36,240 nt of DNA. Origin: Verrucomicrobiota bacterium (lineage in GTDB: Bacteria > Verrucomicrobiota > Verrucomicrobiia > Opitutales > JAKPNF01). The stretch covers positions 1 to 36,240 of the forward strand of contig JAKPNF010000055.1 of assembly GCA_029548565.1 (NCBI GenBank). The letters run 5' to 3'. Numbering within the stretch: the first letter of the stretch is position 1; each line of letters starts with the position of its first letter. The notes below the pieces were generated by a model. The model made no database searches and was not told the DNA's origin. It saw only the letters and a program-made list of their open reading frames with translations. The position numbers and the translations under genes were made by a program. Of this stretch, positions 16,608 to 24,279 are shown one piece after another.

Positions 16608-17573
16608 TTATTTCTTTCTGCGTGCAACCAATACCAGCGCGCCCAAGCCCAGAAGACCTGCGGCAAAAGAAGGTTCAGGCACAGCGCTGATGGTGATCAC
16701 CAGGTCATTGCCATCCCAATAGACGCCTTGCCCGACGGAGTACTTGTCTTCATCCAGGCCAGTGATCACCCAATTGATGATATCCTCGCTGCCGGATCTG
16801 ATGGAATCGGCGTGGATCAGAGTGATGGTCTGCTCGGCTGTGGCGCTGTATTTGGACAGGTCTATCTCGCCCTGCGCGCCGTTGGAGGCCCAATAGGAGC
16901 CGTCGCCGATACCCGTTGTCGTGTCAATGATGGCGCGGTTGAAATCGCCGTCGCCACCGTCGAGCAGGAAGGTCAGGGTGCTGTAGGCGCCCAGCCAGAT
17001 GCCGCCGACATCGACGGCGGCCTTGCCGGAAATGGTCATGTGCGTAACGGACGAGCCAGTGCCTATCTGCAGGGAATAATCGGACTGAAGCGTGCCGCCC
17101 AAAAGGTTCATGGTGGAGGTTCCCGTGCTGCGCCCGCCCAGATAAAAACCGACCTTGGCTATCATGGTGCCGCCGGTCATTTCTATGTGCGCTGAAGAAT
17201 CTCCATCATAGGAGGTGTGCACGGCAGAGGTGATGGTCAGTGTCCCCCCGCTGAGGGTGAGCACGCCAACGCCTTTCGCGCCGCCGCCTATGTGCAGGCC
17301 GCTGAGCGAGGCGGTTCCGCCGCTCATGTCGAAGGTTCCGTAACCGGCATTGCCGGCAGGGCTGCCATAGTAGTTGCCCAAAAAGATATCAGAGGCAGGG
17401 GCGTAATCTTCACCGTTAACGACGGTGACGCTGCCGGTGGACGTTTCGCCCACGACGGTGCCGTACATGTTTGAGACGAGGTCGCCGGATGTGGCCGCGT
17501 ACGCGGCGGATAAAAACAACGCGCAGGCCGTTAAAGCCACTGCAGCGAGCTTAGGTGTGGTTGTGAGTTTCAT
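16608..17573 (-). CDS. PEP-CTERM sorted surface protein with beta-helix repeats
   Basis: 321 aa from ATG 17573; a TTG three codons upstream is an alternative. The signal peptide ends SAAYA|AT near residue 27. The middle shows glycine/threonine-rich repeats such as FDMSGGTASLSGLHIGGG, VLTLSGGTLTITSAV and IEMTGGTMIAK, typical of a right-handed beta-helix. The C-terminus is a textbook PEP-CTERM signal: VPEPSF, a hydrophobic stretch GLLGLGALVLVA, then RRKK. Such proteins are recognised by an exosortase (EpsH/XrtA type) and linked to the cell surface or exopolysaccharide. No exosortase gene is in the window. Function beyond surface location is unknown. Confidence 0.88.
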   Translation of the reverse strand: MKLTTTPKLAAVALTACALFLSAAYAATSGDLVSNMYGTVVGETSTGSVTVVNGEDYAPASDIFLGNYYGSPAGNAGYGTFDMSGGTASLSGLHIGGGAKGVGVLTLSGGTLTITSAVHTSYDGDSSAHIEMTGGTMIAKVGFYLGGRSTGTSTMNLLGGTLQSDYSLQIGTGSSVTHMTISGKAAVDVGGIWLGAYSTLTFLLDGGDGDFNRAIIDTTTGIGDGSYWASNGAQGEIDLSKYSATAEQTITLIHADSIRSGSEDIINWVITGLDEDKYSVGQGVYWDGNDLVITISAVPEPSFAAGLLGLGALVLVARRKK

Positions 17574-17693
17574 GGGATTCAACTAACCTAGACATTCTAC
17601 CTGAAAAAAAGTTCCCTTGCACAGCGAAAACACTGTTTTTTTACTGCGAGAACTCGAGAAGGGGGGGCTCGTTTGCATTTTTTAGTTTCTCCT

Positions 17694-18359
17694 TCATGGG
17701 AAAACCGCAATGGGCTCGCCATAGAATTTGGGTTGGCGCTTGAGCAGTTGGGTGTCTATCACGGCGGCGCTGCGTGCCAGAAATTCGCGGGCGTGGTTGC
17801 GCAGCATCCAGGCGGGGCGGGGGACGTCGCGGGCGGCGAAGGCTTTGGCGCCCAGACCGGCGGCGTTGGCGATATACAAGGCGCGGCGGCAGTGGAAGTC
17901 TTGCGAGATGATCAAAAATTCGCGGGTGCCGAAAACTTTTTCGCAGCGCAGGATGGAATCGAGCGTGCGAAAGCCCGCGTAGTCCAGCACGATGTCGTGG
18001 GTGGGCACGCCGAGCGCCACAAGATCGTCGCGCATTTGTTCAGGCTCGCAGGCGGCAAAGGTCGAGCCGTCGCCACTGACGAGAAGTTTTTTGACTTTGC
18101 CTGCGCGATGAAGGCGCGCGGCTGCCTGCAAGCGGTATTTGTAATAGAGATTGTCTCGCGTGCCCACGTGTTTGGATGTGCCCAGCACGAGGCCGACATT
18201 GAAGGCGGGCGTTTTTTCGATGTCGGTAAAGACGTCTTTTGAAAAACGGGAAACGCGCTCGTTGGCGTACAGCGCGAAAATAGCGGCGGTGCAACCCAGC
18301 AGCGCCATGCAGCGAAAAATCATGGATTTAAACAGGCGTGCGAAAAAGTTTTTGAGCAT
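17694..18359 (-). CDS. SanA/YdcF-type DUF218 membrane protein
   Basis: 221 aa. One N-terminal transmembrane segment (about residues 13-32, IFRCMALLGCTAAIFALYA) is followed by a DUF218 domain outside the membrane. SanA-like blocks are VGLVLGTSKHVGTRDNLYY, LLVSGDGS, MRDDLVALGVP, IVLDYAGFRTLDSILRCEKV and FLIISQDFHCRRAL. SanA affects envelope barrier function and vancomycin exclusion in E. coli; the enzymatic activity is not established. It is a single gene, upstream of the PEP-CTERM gene on the same strand with a 120-bp gap. Confidence 0.9.
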   Translation of the reverse strand: MLKNFFARLFKSMIFRCMALLGCTAAIFALYANERVSRFSKDVFTDIEKTPAFNVGLVLGTSKHVGTRDNLYYKYRLQAAARLHRAGKVKKLLVSGDGSTFAACEPEQMRDDLVALGVPTHDIVLDYAGFRTLDSILRCEKVFGTREFLIISQDFHCRRALYIANAAGLGAKAFAARDVPRPAWMLRNHAREFLARSAAVIDTQLLKRQPKFYGEPIAVFP

Positions 18360-18415
18360 GAAAAAGTTCTATCGGGCGGGCGTTTAAAAATACAAGTATT
18401 TGTTGTTCACAAAAC

Positions 18416-18449
18416 AAAAAAAACCGCGCGGACTGCGCGGTTTTTTTTT
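18416..18449. terminator. Bidirectional intrinsic terminator
   Basis: Stem CCGCGC/GCGCGG (18424-18429 with 18435-18440) with loop GGACT, preceded by A8 and followed by T9. It lies 35 nt past the stop of the minus-strand EF-hand protein gene and is its likely terminator. Confidence 0.9.
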
Positions 18450-18484
18450 GTGAGAACGCTGTGCGGAAGTATTTTGAAGATTTT

Positions 18485-20689
18485 TTATTTTGCGGCCTCG
18501 GGCGCTTCGGCGGGCGGGGCGGGGGGTTGCGCTGTCTCGGCTTGCGCGGGCGGCTCGGCGGGGTCTTGTTCTTTTGTGAAGTAGCCGAACTTCCAGCTTA
18601 AAACGGCGGCGGCGATCACCACGATGGCCATGCCCAGAAGGATCCAGCGTTTCCAGTGGGAGGATTCCAGGGTGGGGTCTGAAAAGTCGCGCTTGGCGCC
18701 GGGAGGCAGGTGGGCGGTTTTGGTCAGGCGTGTGCCCAGCTTGATGTTGACGAGCGCCTTGGTGTTGACGGCCCAGCCGTTGGCGTCCAGCAGCGGGGCG
18801 AGGTTGCGCAGGCGCAGTTTTAACCACGCCATGAGCATGCTTGGCAGCGAGATCGCAAGGATGACGCCGACGATGGCCACCGGCATCCACGGCCCGAGGC
18901 TGGCCAGCGCCCCGCCGAGCATTCCCAAGCCGGCCGTGATGCCGCCGACAGCCACGCCCAAGGCGGCCACGGTGCCCACGTCGATTTTTTTCGCGGGCGC
19001 GGCGGCGGGCGTTGCGGTTGCGGTGTTGTCGACGCCTTGTTGCAAGGACGTGGAAACTTTGGAATCGGCGGCCGCCGCGCGCTTGGCGATCTGCTCGGCG
19101 ATCCATTTCATGAGGCGCTTGTAGGGCTGCCAAAACGCCTGGCGGATGCTGATGGGGTTGTCGACGATGCGCACGATGGTGGTGTCCCAGTCGCGCCCGT
19201 GGCGGTCGTAGAACAGGCCGTTGCGCCCGACCATGAGGTTGTCGGAATCCCCGGCGGTGATGGCGGCGGCGATGGTCATCGGCGCCTCGCCCTGGCGGCG
19301 GCATTCGCAGTAGGCCAGGTAAAAATAGCTGAGGTTGGCAAGGCTCGCGTGTTTGGCGACGTCCGTGATGGGAATGGTCAGCGTGCTTTGGCGCTGGTCA
19401 ATGTACAGGTGCCCCCATTGGAAAATGGCTTCCTGTTCCTGATTGTAAAAGGAGCGGAAGTTTACGAAGTTGCACAGAAACTCGTGCAGGTAACGGTGGT
19501 AGCACAGCAGTTTTTCGACGTTGCGGATGTTTTCGTATTCGGGTTTGAGCGCCTCGTCCTGCGCGATCAGCGCGGCGATTTTTTCGCGCGCGTTGGTGGT
19601 GACAAAACCCATCACGCGCTCCAGCGGCAAGTCGGGCAACGTGCCGGTTATTTTGTCGGCCTGCCATTGCGCGAAGGGCGCCAGCAGTTCGTTGAGCTTG
19701 TCCCAGTCGGCCTTGGTCAGTGCCTGTTTTTCGCCCAGCAGCGGCGTGACGACGCTCGTGCGCAGGGCGTCCATGTCCGCCTGCCAAGCGGGGTTGAAGG
19801 CGGCGGAGAGTTTTAGTTCGCCGCTTTTTTCCACGTGCGCCAGCGGTAATTCGCGCAGCTTTTCGCTTTGCGGCGAGGCGTCGCCTTTGAGCACTTCCTT
19901 TAGCTCGTCCTCGGATGCGTTGACCAGCGCGGCGGCTGTCTCGTCGAAGCGCAGAATGTCGGCGCGGGTGAAATAGTCCTTTATCTTCGGGGCGAGTTTT
20001 TGTACGAGGTCGTAGGCGGCCTGCGTGTTTTCCTTCAGCGGCAGGGGCGAGGGCACATCCTCGGCGCGTTTGAGCCAGTCCAGATACGCCTTGGCCTGCG
20101 CGTCGTATTGCTCGAGCAGCTCCATATCGACGCCGGGCTTGCCGGAACGGTCGGTTTTGCCGGGCAGCACGGCGAGGATGTCCTCGACGTAGGCCTTTAA
20201 ACCCATGTCGTCGCCGGCGCTCTCGGGGGTGATAATGCCGTCGGCGTTGAAGCGAGTCTGGGCAAAGAGGCTCTGCGAATCGGCCAGGTCGGCCAGGGAA
20301 ATTTCCTGTGCGTCGGGCTTGCCGAGGTTGGCCAAAATACGCTGGGCGGCCATGAGCAGGCCGTGGCCTTCCTCGGTGGTCTCGTTGATTTGGCTCAGGG
20401 CAAGCATGTCGCTTTTTTGCAGCAGCGTTTCATTGTCCTTGAGCGCGGCGCTCGTCCAGCGGCAGGCCTCGACCACTTCGTCGCGGTGGATTTTTCCGTC
20501 TTGATTGGCGTCGAGATAAGCGAGCGTGGCCGCGTCGAACTCAAGGCCGGAGGTCGGGCAGCTCAAGGCCGCCCAGAGCTTGCGGTCCAGCTCGCCGATG
20601 CGCGCGATGTCCTGAGCGCTGACGATCTGCGCCTGAAACACGCCGCCGACTTTGAAGAAGTGCCAAGGGTATTTTTTTGCTTTGCTCAT
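18485..20689 (-). CDS. Large EF-hand membrane protein of unknown function
   Basis: 734 aa. I do not recognise a named family. The start fits a short lead-in MSKAKKYPWHFFKVGG with no signal peptide, so the N-terminal part is probably cytoplasmic. Residues 60-71 (DANQDGKIHRDE) are a canonical Ca2+-binding EF-hand loop with acidic or polar ligands at positions 1, 3, 5, 9 and 12. A second, degenerate one may lie at about 148-156 (NADGIITPE). The long middle part is helical and acidic (LKGDASPQSEKL, EYENIRNVEKLLCYHRYLHEF). The C-terminal third has hydrophobic segments near 572-593, 601-623 and 681-700, a motif LLDANGWAVNTKALVNIKLG between them, and a Pro/Ala/Glu tail. The protein is thus tail-anchored with a large soluble head. 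It is transcribed alone, with its own terminator. Confidence 0.72.
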   Translation of the reverse strand: MSKAKKYPWHFFKVGGVFQAQIVSAQDIARIGELDRKLWAALSCPTSGLEFDAATLAYLDANQDGKIHRDEVVEACRWTSAALKDNETLLQKSDMLALSQINETTEEGHGLLMAAQRILANLGKPDAQEISLADLADSQSLFAQTRFNADGIITPESAGDDMGLKAYVEDILAVLPGKTDRSGKPGVDMELLEQYDAQAKAYLDWLKRAEDVPSPLPLKENTQAAYDLVQKLAPKIKDYFTRADILRFDETAAALVNASEDELKEVLKGDASPQSEKLRELPLAHVEKSGELKLSAAFNPAWQADMDALRTSVVTPLLGEKQALTKADWDKLNELLAPFAQWQADKITGTLPDLPLERVMGFVTTNAREKIAALIAQDEALKPEYENIRNVEKLLCYHRYLHEFLCNFVNFRSFYNQEQEAIFQWGHLYIDQRQSTLTIPITDVAKHASLANLSYFYLAYCECRRQGEAPMTIAAAITAGDSDNLMVGRNGLFYDRHGRDWDTTIVRIVDNPISIRQAFWQPYKRLMKWIAEQIAKRAAAADSKVSTSLQQGVDNTATATPAAAPAKKIDVGTVAALGVAVGGITAGLGMLGGALASLGPWMPVAIVGVILAISLPSMLMAWLKLRLRNLAPLLDANGWAVNTKALVNIKLGTRLTKTAHLPPGAKRDFSDPTLESSHWKRWILLGMAIVVIAAAVLSWKFGYFTKEQDPAEPPAQAETAQPPAPPAEAPEAAK

Positions 20690-20763
20690 AAAAATAAAAA
20701 GACCTTTTCAGCATACGCCGAAAACACGCCCAAGCCAAGCGCGAGTAATTATTTTTGAAATAA

Positions 20764-20890
20764 GGGGGTTAGGTGCAGAATGCGGGGGAAAGCCTTTTTC
20801 TTCAGAAAAAGGCTTTCCCCCGCACCCCCTTTCCAAAAAGACTTTTAAGAAAGGTGCTGCGCACCTTTTGCTGACGGGAGCGGGCGGGTG
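20764..20890. repeat. Left arm of a compound inverted repeat
   Basis: This arm contains, in order: GGGGGTTAGGTGCAGAA, a perfect 20-bp hairpin (20781-20800 with 20805-20824, loop TTCA), a spacer CACCCCCTTTCCAAAAAGAC, a second hairpin AAAGGTGC-TGC-GCACCTTT (20850-20868), and GCGGGCGGGTG. The same order appears reversed at 21117-21241. The first 27 bases of the arm (20764-20790) match the far end of the right arm perfectly as reverse complement. Confidence 0.9.
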
Positions 20891-20912
20891 TTTGTGGGTG
20901 GAATTTGGCGGC

Positions 20913-20984
20913 GTGAGATTGCGCGCACTCTTGTTCGTGTTGGCACTCACGCTCGTCGCTCGCCGCAGAAAGGCTCAACAATAA
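20913..20984 (+). pseudogene. Probable 3' remnant of a PEP-CTERM protein gene
   Basis: The plus-strand frame reads LRALLFVLALTLVARRRK, then AQQ and a stop. A short hydrophobic helix followed by Arg/Lys is the layout of the last part of a PEP-CTERM sorting signal, and LVARRRK resembles LVARRKK at the end of the protein encoded at 16608-17573. The PEP motif itself and the whole upstream gene are missing and replaced by the left repeat arm. A plus-strand terminator follows 55 nt later, as a real gene end would have. This is interpretation, not proof. Confidence 0.35.
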
Positions 20985-21010
20985 TTTGTCAGTGAGTTAT
21001 GTTATCGGGA

Positions 21011-21035
21011 CAGGCGGCCAGCGAGAGGCCGCCTG
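21011..21035. other. Perfect 9-bp hairpin before the terminator
   Basis: CAGGCGGCC (21011-21019) and GGCCGCCTG (21027-21035) flank AGCGAGA. It immediately precedes the terminator at 21039, inside the space enclosed by the two repeat arms. It lacks a T-run of its own. Confidence 0.6.
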
Positions 21036-21038
21036 TGG

Positions 21039-21075
21039 CGCCCCGGAGTTTGAAAAAACTTCGGGGCGTTTTTTT
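21039..21075 (+). terminator. Strong plus-strand intrinsic terminator without an intact gene
   Basis: CGCCCCG plus GAGTTT pairs with AAACTT plus CGGGGCG around a GAAA tetraloop (13 bp, one G-T pair), followed by T7 (21069-21075). No intact plus-strand gene precedes it; the nearest coding-like stretch is the PEP-CTERM-like tail at 20913-20984. Confidence 0.85.
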
Positions 21076-21116
21076 ATCCGCGAACACACCGTTCGTAGTC
21101 AATTATTGGATACATC

Positions 21117-21241
21117 CACCCGCCCGCTTTCGCACGCAAAAAAGGTGCGCAGCACCTTCGTCAAAAGTTTTTTGGGAGGGGGTGCGGGGGAACCCTTTTT
21201 TTCTTAAAAAAGGGTTCCCCCGCATTCTGCACCTAACCCCC
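21117..21241. repeat. Right arm of a compound inverted repeat
   Basis: Reverse complement of the left arm's layout. It starts CACCCGCCCGC, then a hairpin AAGGTGC-GCA-GCACCTT, then GGGAGGGGGTG, then a perfect 19-bp hairpin (21183-21201 with 21206-21224, loop TCTT), ending TTCTGCACCTAACCCCC. The outermost 27 bp match the left arm exactly, whereas the stems of the long hairpin differ in sequence but stay self-complementary. On the minus strand it follows the glycosyltransferase gene and may terminate it. Confidence 0.9.
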
Positions 21242-21260
21242 CATTCGCGTCTTATCCTTC

Positions 21261-22196
21261 TTATTTTTTCAAGCAGCCCAGCGTGTCCTTCACGATGAAC
21301 ACGGGGCGGCGCTTGACCTCGTCGTAAATGCGGCCGATGTACTCGCCCAGCAGCCCGATGCCGATGAGCTGGATGCCGCCCAAAAAGAGCATGACGGTGA
21401 TCAGCGTTGTGAACCCCGTGAACGCCTGCTCGTAGCCGACGATGCGCTTGATCATGAAATACAGCGCCAGCAAAAAACCCAGCGAGCTGATGAAAATGCC
21501 CGAGAGCGTCATCACGTGCAGGGGCTTGTACGAGAAGCTGAAAATGGCGTCGAAGGCGTAGCGCAGCAGCTTGAAAAAGCCCTGCTTGGGCTCGCCCGCC
21601 GCCCGGTCGTCGCGGTCGTACAAAACGAAGTCCTGCTTAAAGCCCACCCACGCGCGCAGCCCGGGCAAGAAGCGGTGCTGTTCACCCAAGGCCACAAACT
21701 GGTCGAGCGCGGGGCGGCTCATCAGGCCGAAGGTGCCGGTGTTTTGGGGAATGGGAAAATCGCTTAAGTGGCGGAAGATTTTGTGAAAGGCGTTAAAGGC
21801 CAAAAGGCGCAGACCCTTTTCCTTGCGGCTGCGGCGTTTGGCGATGACAACGTCGTTGCCTTGCCGCCAGGATTCGACCAACTCGCCGATGAGTTCCGGC
21901 GGGTCTTGCAAGTCTCCGTCCAGAATGATCGCCGCGTCCGCGTCGGCATTGGAAAGCCCCGCCAAAATCGCGGGCTGGAAGCCGAAGTTGCGCGACAAGT
22001 TCACGCGGCAAAAACGCTCGTCCTGCGCGTGCTGCTGCGCGATGAGTTTTTCCGAGCTGTCGCGGCTGCCGTCGTTGACGTAGATGACGCGCCAGGACGT
22101 GTTGGTCTTTTCCAGCGCCTCTTTAAGGCGACGGCCCAGTTCGGGGAGGTTTTCCTCCTCGTTAAAAATCGGGATGACTACGTCCAGGCGCTGCAT
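21261..22196 (-). CDS. GtrB/ArnC-like polyprenyl-phosphate glycosyltransferase (GT2)
   Basis: 311 aa. It probably transfers a sugar from a nucleotide donor to undecaprenyl phosphate on the cytoplasmic face. The GT2 start is VVIPIFNEEENL (about 6-17), with VNDGSRDSS, the family block LSRNFGFQPAILAGL, and the metal/donor site LDGDLQDPPE. Two transmembrane segments lie at the C-terminus (about 228-250 and 262-285, SGIFISSLGFLLALYF and TLITVMLFLGGIQLIGIGL), then GEYIGRIYDEVKRRP, the usual GtrB/DPM-like ending. AGGGG lies about 10 nt before the ATG. It follows the pilin-like gene by 12 nt and is probably cotranscribed. The sugar and the final acceptor are not determined. Confidence 0.92.
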   Translation of the reverse strand: MQRLDVVIPIFNEEENLPELGRRLKEALEKTNTSWRVIYVNDGSRDSSEKLIAQQHAQDERFCRVNLSRNFGFQPAILAGLSNADADAAIILDGDLQDPPELIGELVESWRQGNDVVIAKRRSRKEKGLRLLAFNAFHKIFRHLSDFPIPQNTGTFGLMSRPALDQFVALGEQHRFLPGLRAWVGFKQDFVLYDRDDRAAGEPKQGFFKLLRYAFDAIFSFSYKPLHVMTLSGIFISSLGFLLALYFMIKRIVGYEQAFTGFTTLITVMLFLGGIQLIGIGLLGEYIGRIYDEVKRRPVFIVKDTLGCLKK

Positions 22197-22208
22197 CGCG
22201 CGAAACCC

Positions 22209-22556
22209 CTAGCGTTCCTGGTAGGGGTAGCTGACGGTTTTGTTGCTGGACAAGGTGACGGTCAAGTGCCCGCCTTTGCTGCTCATCACAAGCACGCTGT
22301 AGTCCTCGCCGTCGACCGGCTTGATCTTGTCTTGCAGGTTGGGCAACTCGTTGAAGCTGATGCTCTCCACGTTGCGCTCGAGCATCATGGCCCTGCCGGT
22401 GGCGGCGATTACGCTGAGGTTGTTGGAGACCTGGTTTTTGATCGAGCCTTCCCGAACTTTCATAACGGCGGGAACCGCCATCGCGATCAGCAGTCCCAAT
22501 ATGATTATGACGATGAAAATTTCCCGTAACGTGAAGCCTTTGCGCAGATCTCTCAT
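22209..22556 (-). CDS. Short type IV pilin/pseudopilin-like protein
   Basis: 115 aa from ATG 22556; an upstream in-frame start would add 24 residues before the pilin signal. The N-terminus MRDLRKG|FTLREIFIVII is a prepilin signal: a short basic leader, cleavage after G7, a mature Phe1 and Glu5, and a hydrophobic helix to about residue 28. The C-terminal domain is small, with VSNNLSVIAATGRAMML and short strands ending SYPYQER. It could be a minor pilin or a type II secretion pseudopilin. No other pilus or secretion gene is adjacent; its only companion is the GT2 enzyme 12 nt downstream. Confidence 0.82.
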   Translation of the reverse strand: MRDLRKGFTLREIFIVIIILGLLIAMAVPAVMKVREGSIKNQVSNNLSVIAATGRAMMLERNVESISFNELPNLQDKIKPVDGEDYSVLVMSSKGGHLTVTLSSNKTVSYPYQER

Positions 22557-22657
22557 AATCGTATCATACTGCAAGAGCGCCACGCGGCACGCAAGACTGT
22601 TTTTGGCGGGCGGTTTCCGGCTTGCCAACGCAAAGTCGACCGCCTACATTAATAAAC

Positions 22658-22695
22658 TTAATGCGTTTATGCGCATAGTGCATAAAGACGCTTAA
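22658..22695. promoter_or_regulatory. Nested inverted repeat in the pilin/RNase Y divergent region
   Basis: TTTATGC (22666-22672) and GCATAAA (22680-22686) form a perfect inverted repeat with a 7-nt spacer. It is extended outward by TTAATGCGT (22658-22666) against ACGCTTAA (22688-22695). It sits 102 nt upstream of the pilin start and about 18 nt before the RNase Y start, so it could be an operator or a leader hairpin. No regulator was identified. Confidence 0.4.
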
Positions 22696-22712
22696 ACAAA
22701 CACTTTTTTGTT

Positions 22713-24212
22713 TTGGAGTTCTGGTATTATTTTTTCGCCGGCGTAGTGGCCACACTGATGCTTGTGTGGATAACCGCGCGATTGTGGATGCGGCTTGTGA
22801 AAAACAAGGCGCGCCACTTTGTGGCGTTGAGCCGCCGCGAAGTCGAGCTGGAGAGCCAGAAGGCAAGGGCGCAGGCCGAGCAGCAGATCCGCGAACTGCG
22901 CGAAAGCGCCGAGGCCGGCGCGCGCCAGCGCGAGCGCCAGATAGACACCCGCAGCGCGGAAGTGGCCGTGCGCGTCAGCGAGATGGAGCGGCGCGAGCGG
23001 CAGTTTGAGCGTTATCTGGGCGAGCTGGAGCGCAAGCACGCCGCCGTGCAGGCGGACGCCACGCGCTACCGCGACCGCCTGCGCGCCCTGGCGGGGCTGG
23101 ACGAAAAGGCCATCCGCGCCCAGTTGCGCGAGGAAGTGGCGCTGGAATGCCAGCAAGAATTGGCCGCGCTGCGCAACGAGATTTTGTCCAAGAGCGAGAC
23201 CGAGCTGCACGAGGACGCCAAGCGCATTTTGGTGACCTGCATGCAGCGCGTTTCCACGGAAGTGCCGCAGGAGCTTGGCGCCAGCATCGTCAAGCTGCCC
23301 TCGGACGATTTTAAGGGCCGCATCATCGGCAAGGAGGGGCGCAACATCCGCTGCTTCGAGGCCGCCACCGGCACGACCCTCATGATCGACGAAAGCCCGG
23401 AGACGGTGCTGGTCTCCTCCTTCGATCCCGTGCGCCGCGAGATCGCGCGCAGCGCGCTGGAGGCGCTCATCATCGACGGGCGCATCCACCCCGCCACGAT
23501 CGAGGCCGCCGTCAAAAAAGCCGAGCAAAGCGTGAGGGAAGACGTCTACGCCTTCGGCGAGCGGGCCATCGAGCACGTGGGGCTTAAAAGCGTGCCGCGC
23601 GAGATCGTCGCGCAACTGGGGCGGCTGAACTACCATTTTTCCAACAACCAAAACACGCTGCAGCACGCCGTGGAAGTCGCGGACTTGTGCGGGCTGCTGG
23701 CGGCGGAACTGGGGCTGGATGTGAACCTCGCCAAGCGCGCCGGCCTTTTTCACGATATCGGCAAGGCGCTCACCGACGATTTGGACACCGCCCACGCCGA
23801 GGCGGGCGCCGCGCTGCTCAAGCGCCACGACGAGAACCCCAAGGTCGTCAACGCCGTGGGCGCGCACCACGACGAGATGATCGTTCAGAGCATTTACGCC
23901 CCGCTGGTCAAAATAGCCGACCACCTTTCCGCCACGCGCCCGGGCGCGCGCGCCGACGCGATCGAGGGCTACATCAGCCGCGTGCAGGCGCTCGAATCCC
24001 TCGCGCGCGGGTTTGAGGGCGTCTTGGACGCCTACGCCGTGCAGGCCGGCCGCGAGATCCGCGTGCTGGTCGAGCCTGAAAAAATTTCCGACTCCCAAGC
24101 CCGCGAGCTTTCCCGTCAGATGCGCCTGCGCATCGAGGAGCAGCTCACCTACCCGGGCAGCATCCGCGTCACGATCATAAGGGAACAGCGCTTCACGGAT
24201 TTGGCGAAGTAG
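22713..24212 (+). CDS. rny: Ribonuclease Y
   Basis: 499 aa from a TTG start. An in-frame stop lies at 22683 and no ATG occurs between, while the next ATG (codon 16) would cut into the membrane helix. RNase Y is a membrane-anchored endonuclease that initiates mRNA decay. Order of parts: transmembrane anchor (about 3-22, FWYYFFAGVVATLMLVWI); a long charged coiled coil (about 35-130); a KH domain with IIGKEGRNI (204-212); an HD domain with the catalytic pair H347-D348 in LFHDIGKAL; and NAVGAHHDEM. It ends IREQRFTDLAK, close to the usual RNase Y ending. The membrane anchor region is shorter than the Bacillus one. No clear ribosome-binding site was seen. Confidence 0.94.
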   Translation: MEFWYYFFAGVVATLMLVWITARLWMRLVKNKARHFVALSRREVELESQKARAQAEQQIRELRESAEAGARQRERQIDTRSAEVAVRVSEMERRERQFERYLGELERKHAAVQADATRYRDRLRALAGLDEKAIRAQLREEVALECQQELAALRNEILSKSETELHEDAKRILVTCMQRVSTEVPQELGASIVKLPSDDFKGRIIGKEGRNIRCFEAATGTTLMIDESPETVLVSSFDPVRREIARSALEALIIDGRIHPATIEAAVKKAEQSVREDVYAFGERAIEHVGLKSVPREIVAQLGRLNYHFSNNQNTLQHAVEVADLCGLLAAELGLDVNLAKRAGLFHDIGKALTDDLDTAHAEAGAALLKRHDENPKVVNAVGAHHDEMIVQSIYAPLVKIADHLSATRPGARADAIEGYISRVQALESLARGFEGVLDAYAVQAGREIRVLVEPEKISDSQARELSRQMRLRIEEQLTYPGSIRVTIIREQRFTDLAK

Positions 24213-24279
24213 CTTTGGATTTTGAAGTGTGCTTGGGAAATAGCACTTCTACTGCCAAATACAAGCCTTCAATATTCTC

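Noticed and set aside
16584-17195. A plus-strand frame opposite the PEP-CTERM gene
   Set aside because: The minus-strand frame has both a signal peptide and a PEP-CTERM tail; the opposite frame has no recognisable features.
20652-20912. Coding potential upstream of the PEP-CTERM-like tail
   Set aside because: This stretch is the start of the EF-hand gene on the other strand plus the repeat arm; the translated sequence mirrors the hairpins and is not protein-like.
22692-24098. A 468-codon open frame on the minus strand opposite RNase Y
   Set aside because: The plus strand encodes a full RNase Y with all domains. The opposite frame is low-complexity and arises from high GC at third codon positions.
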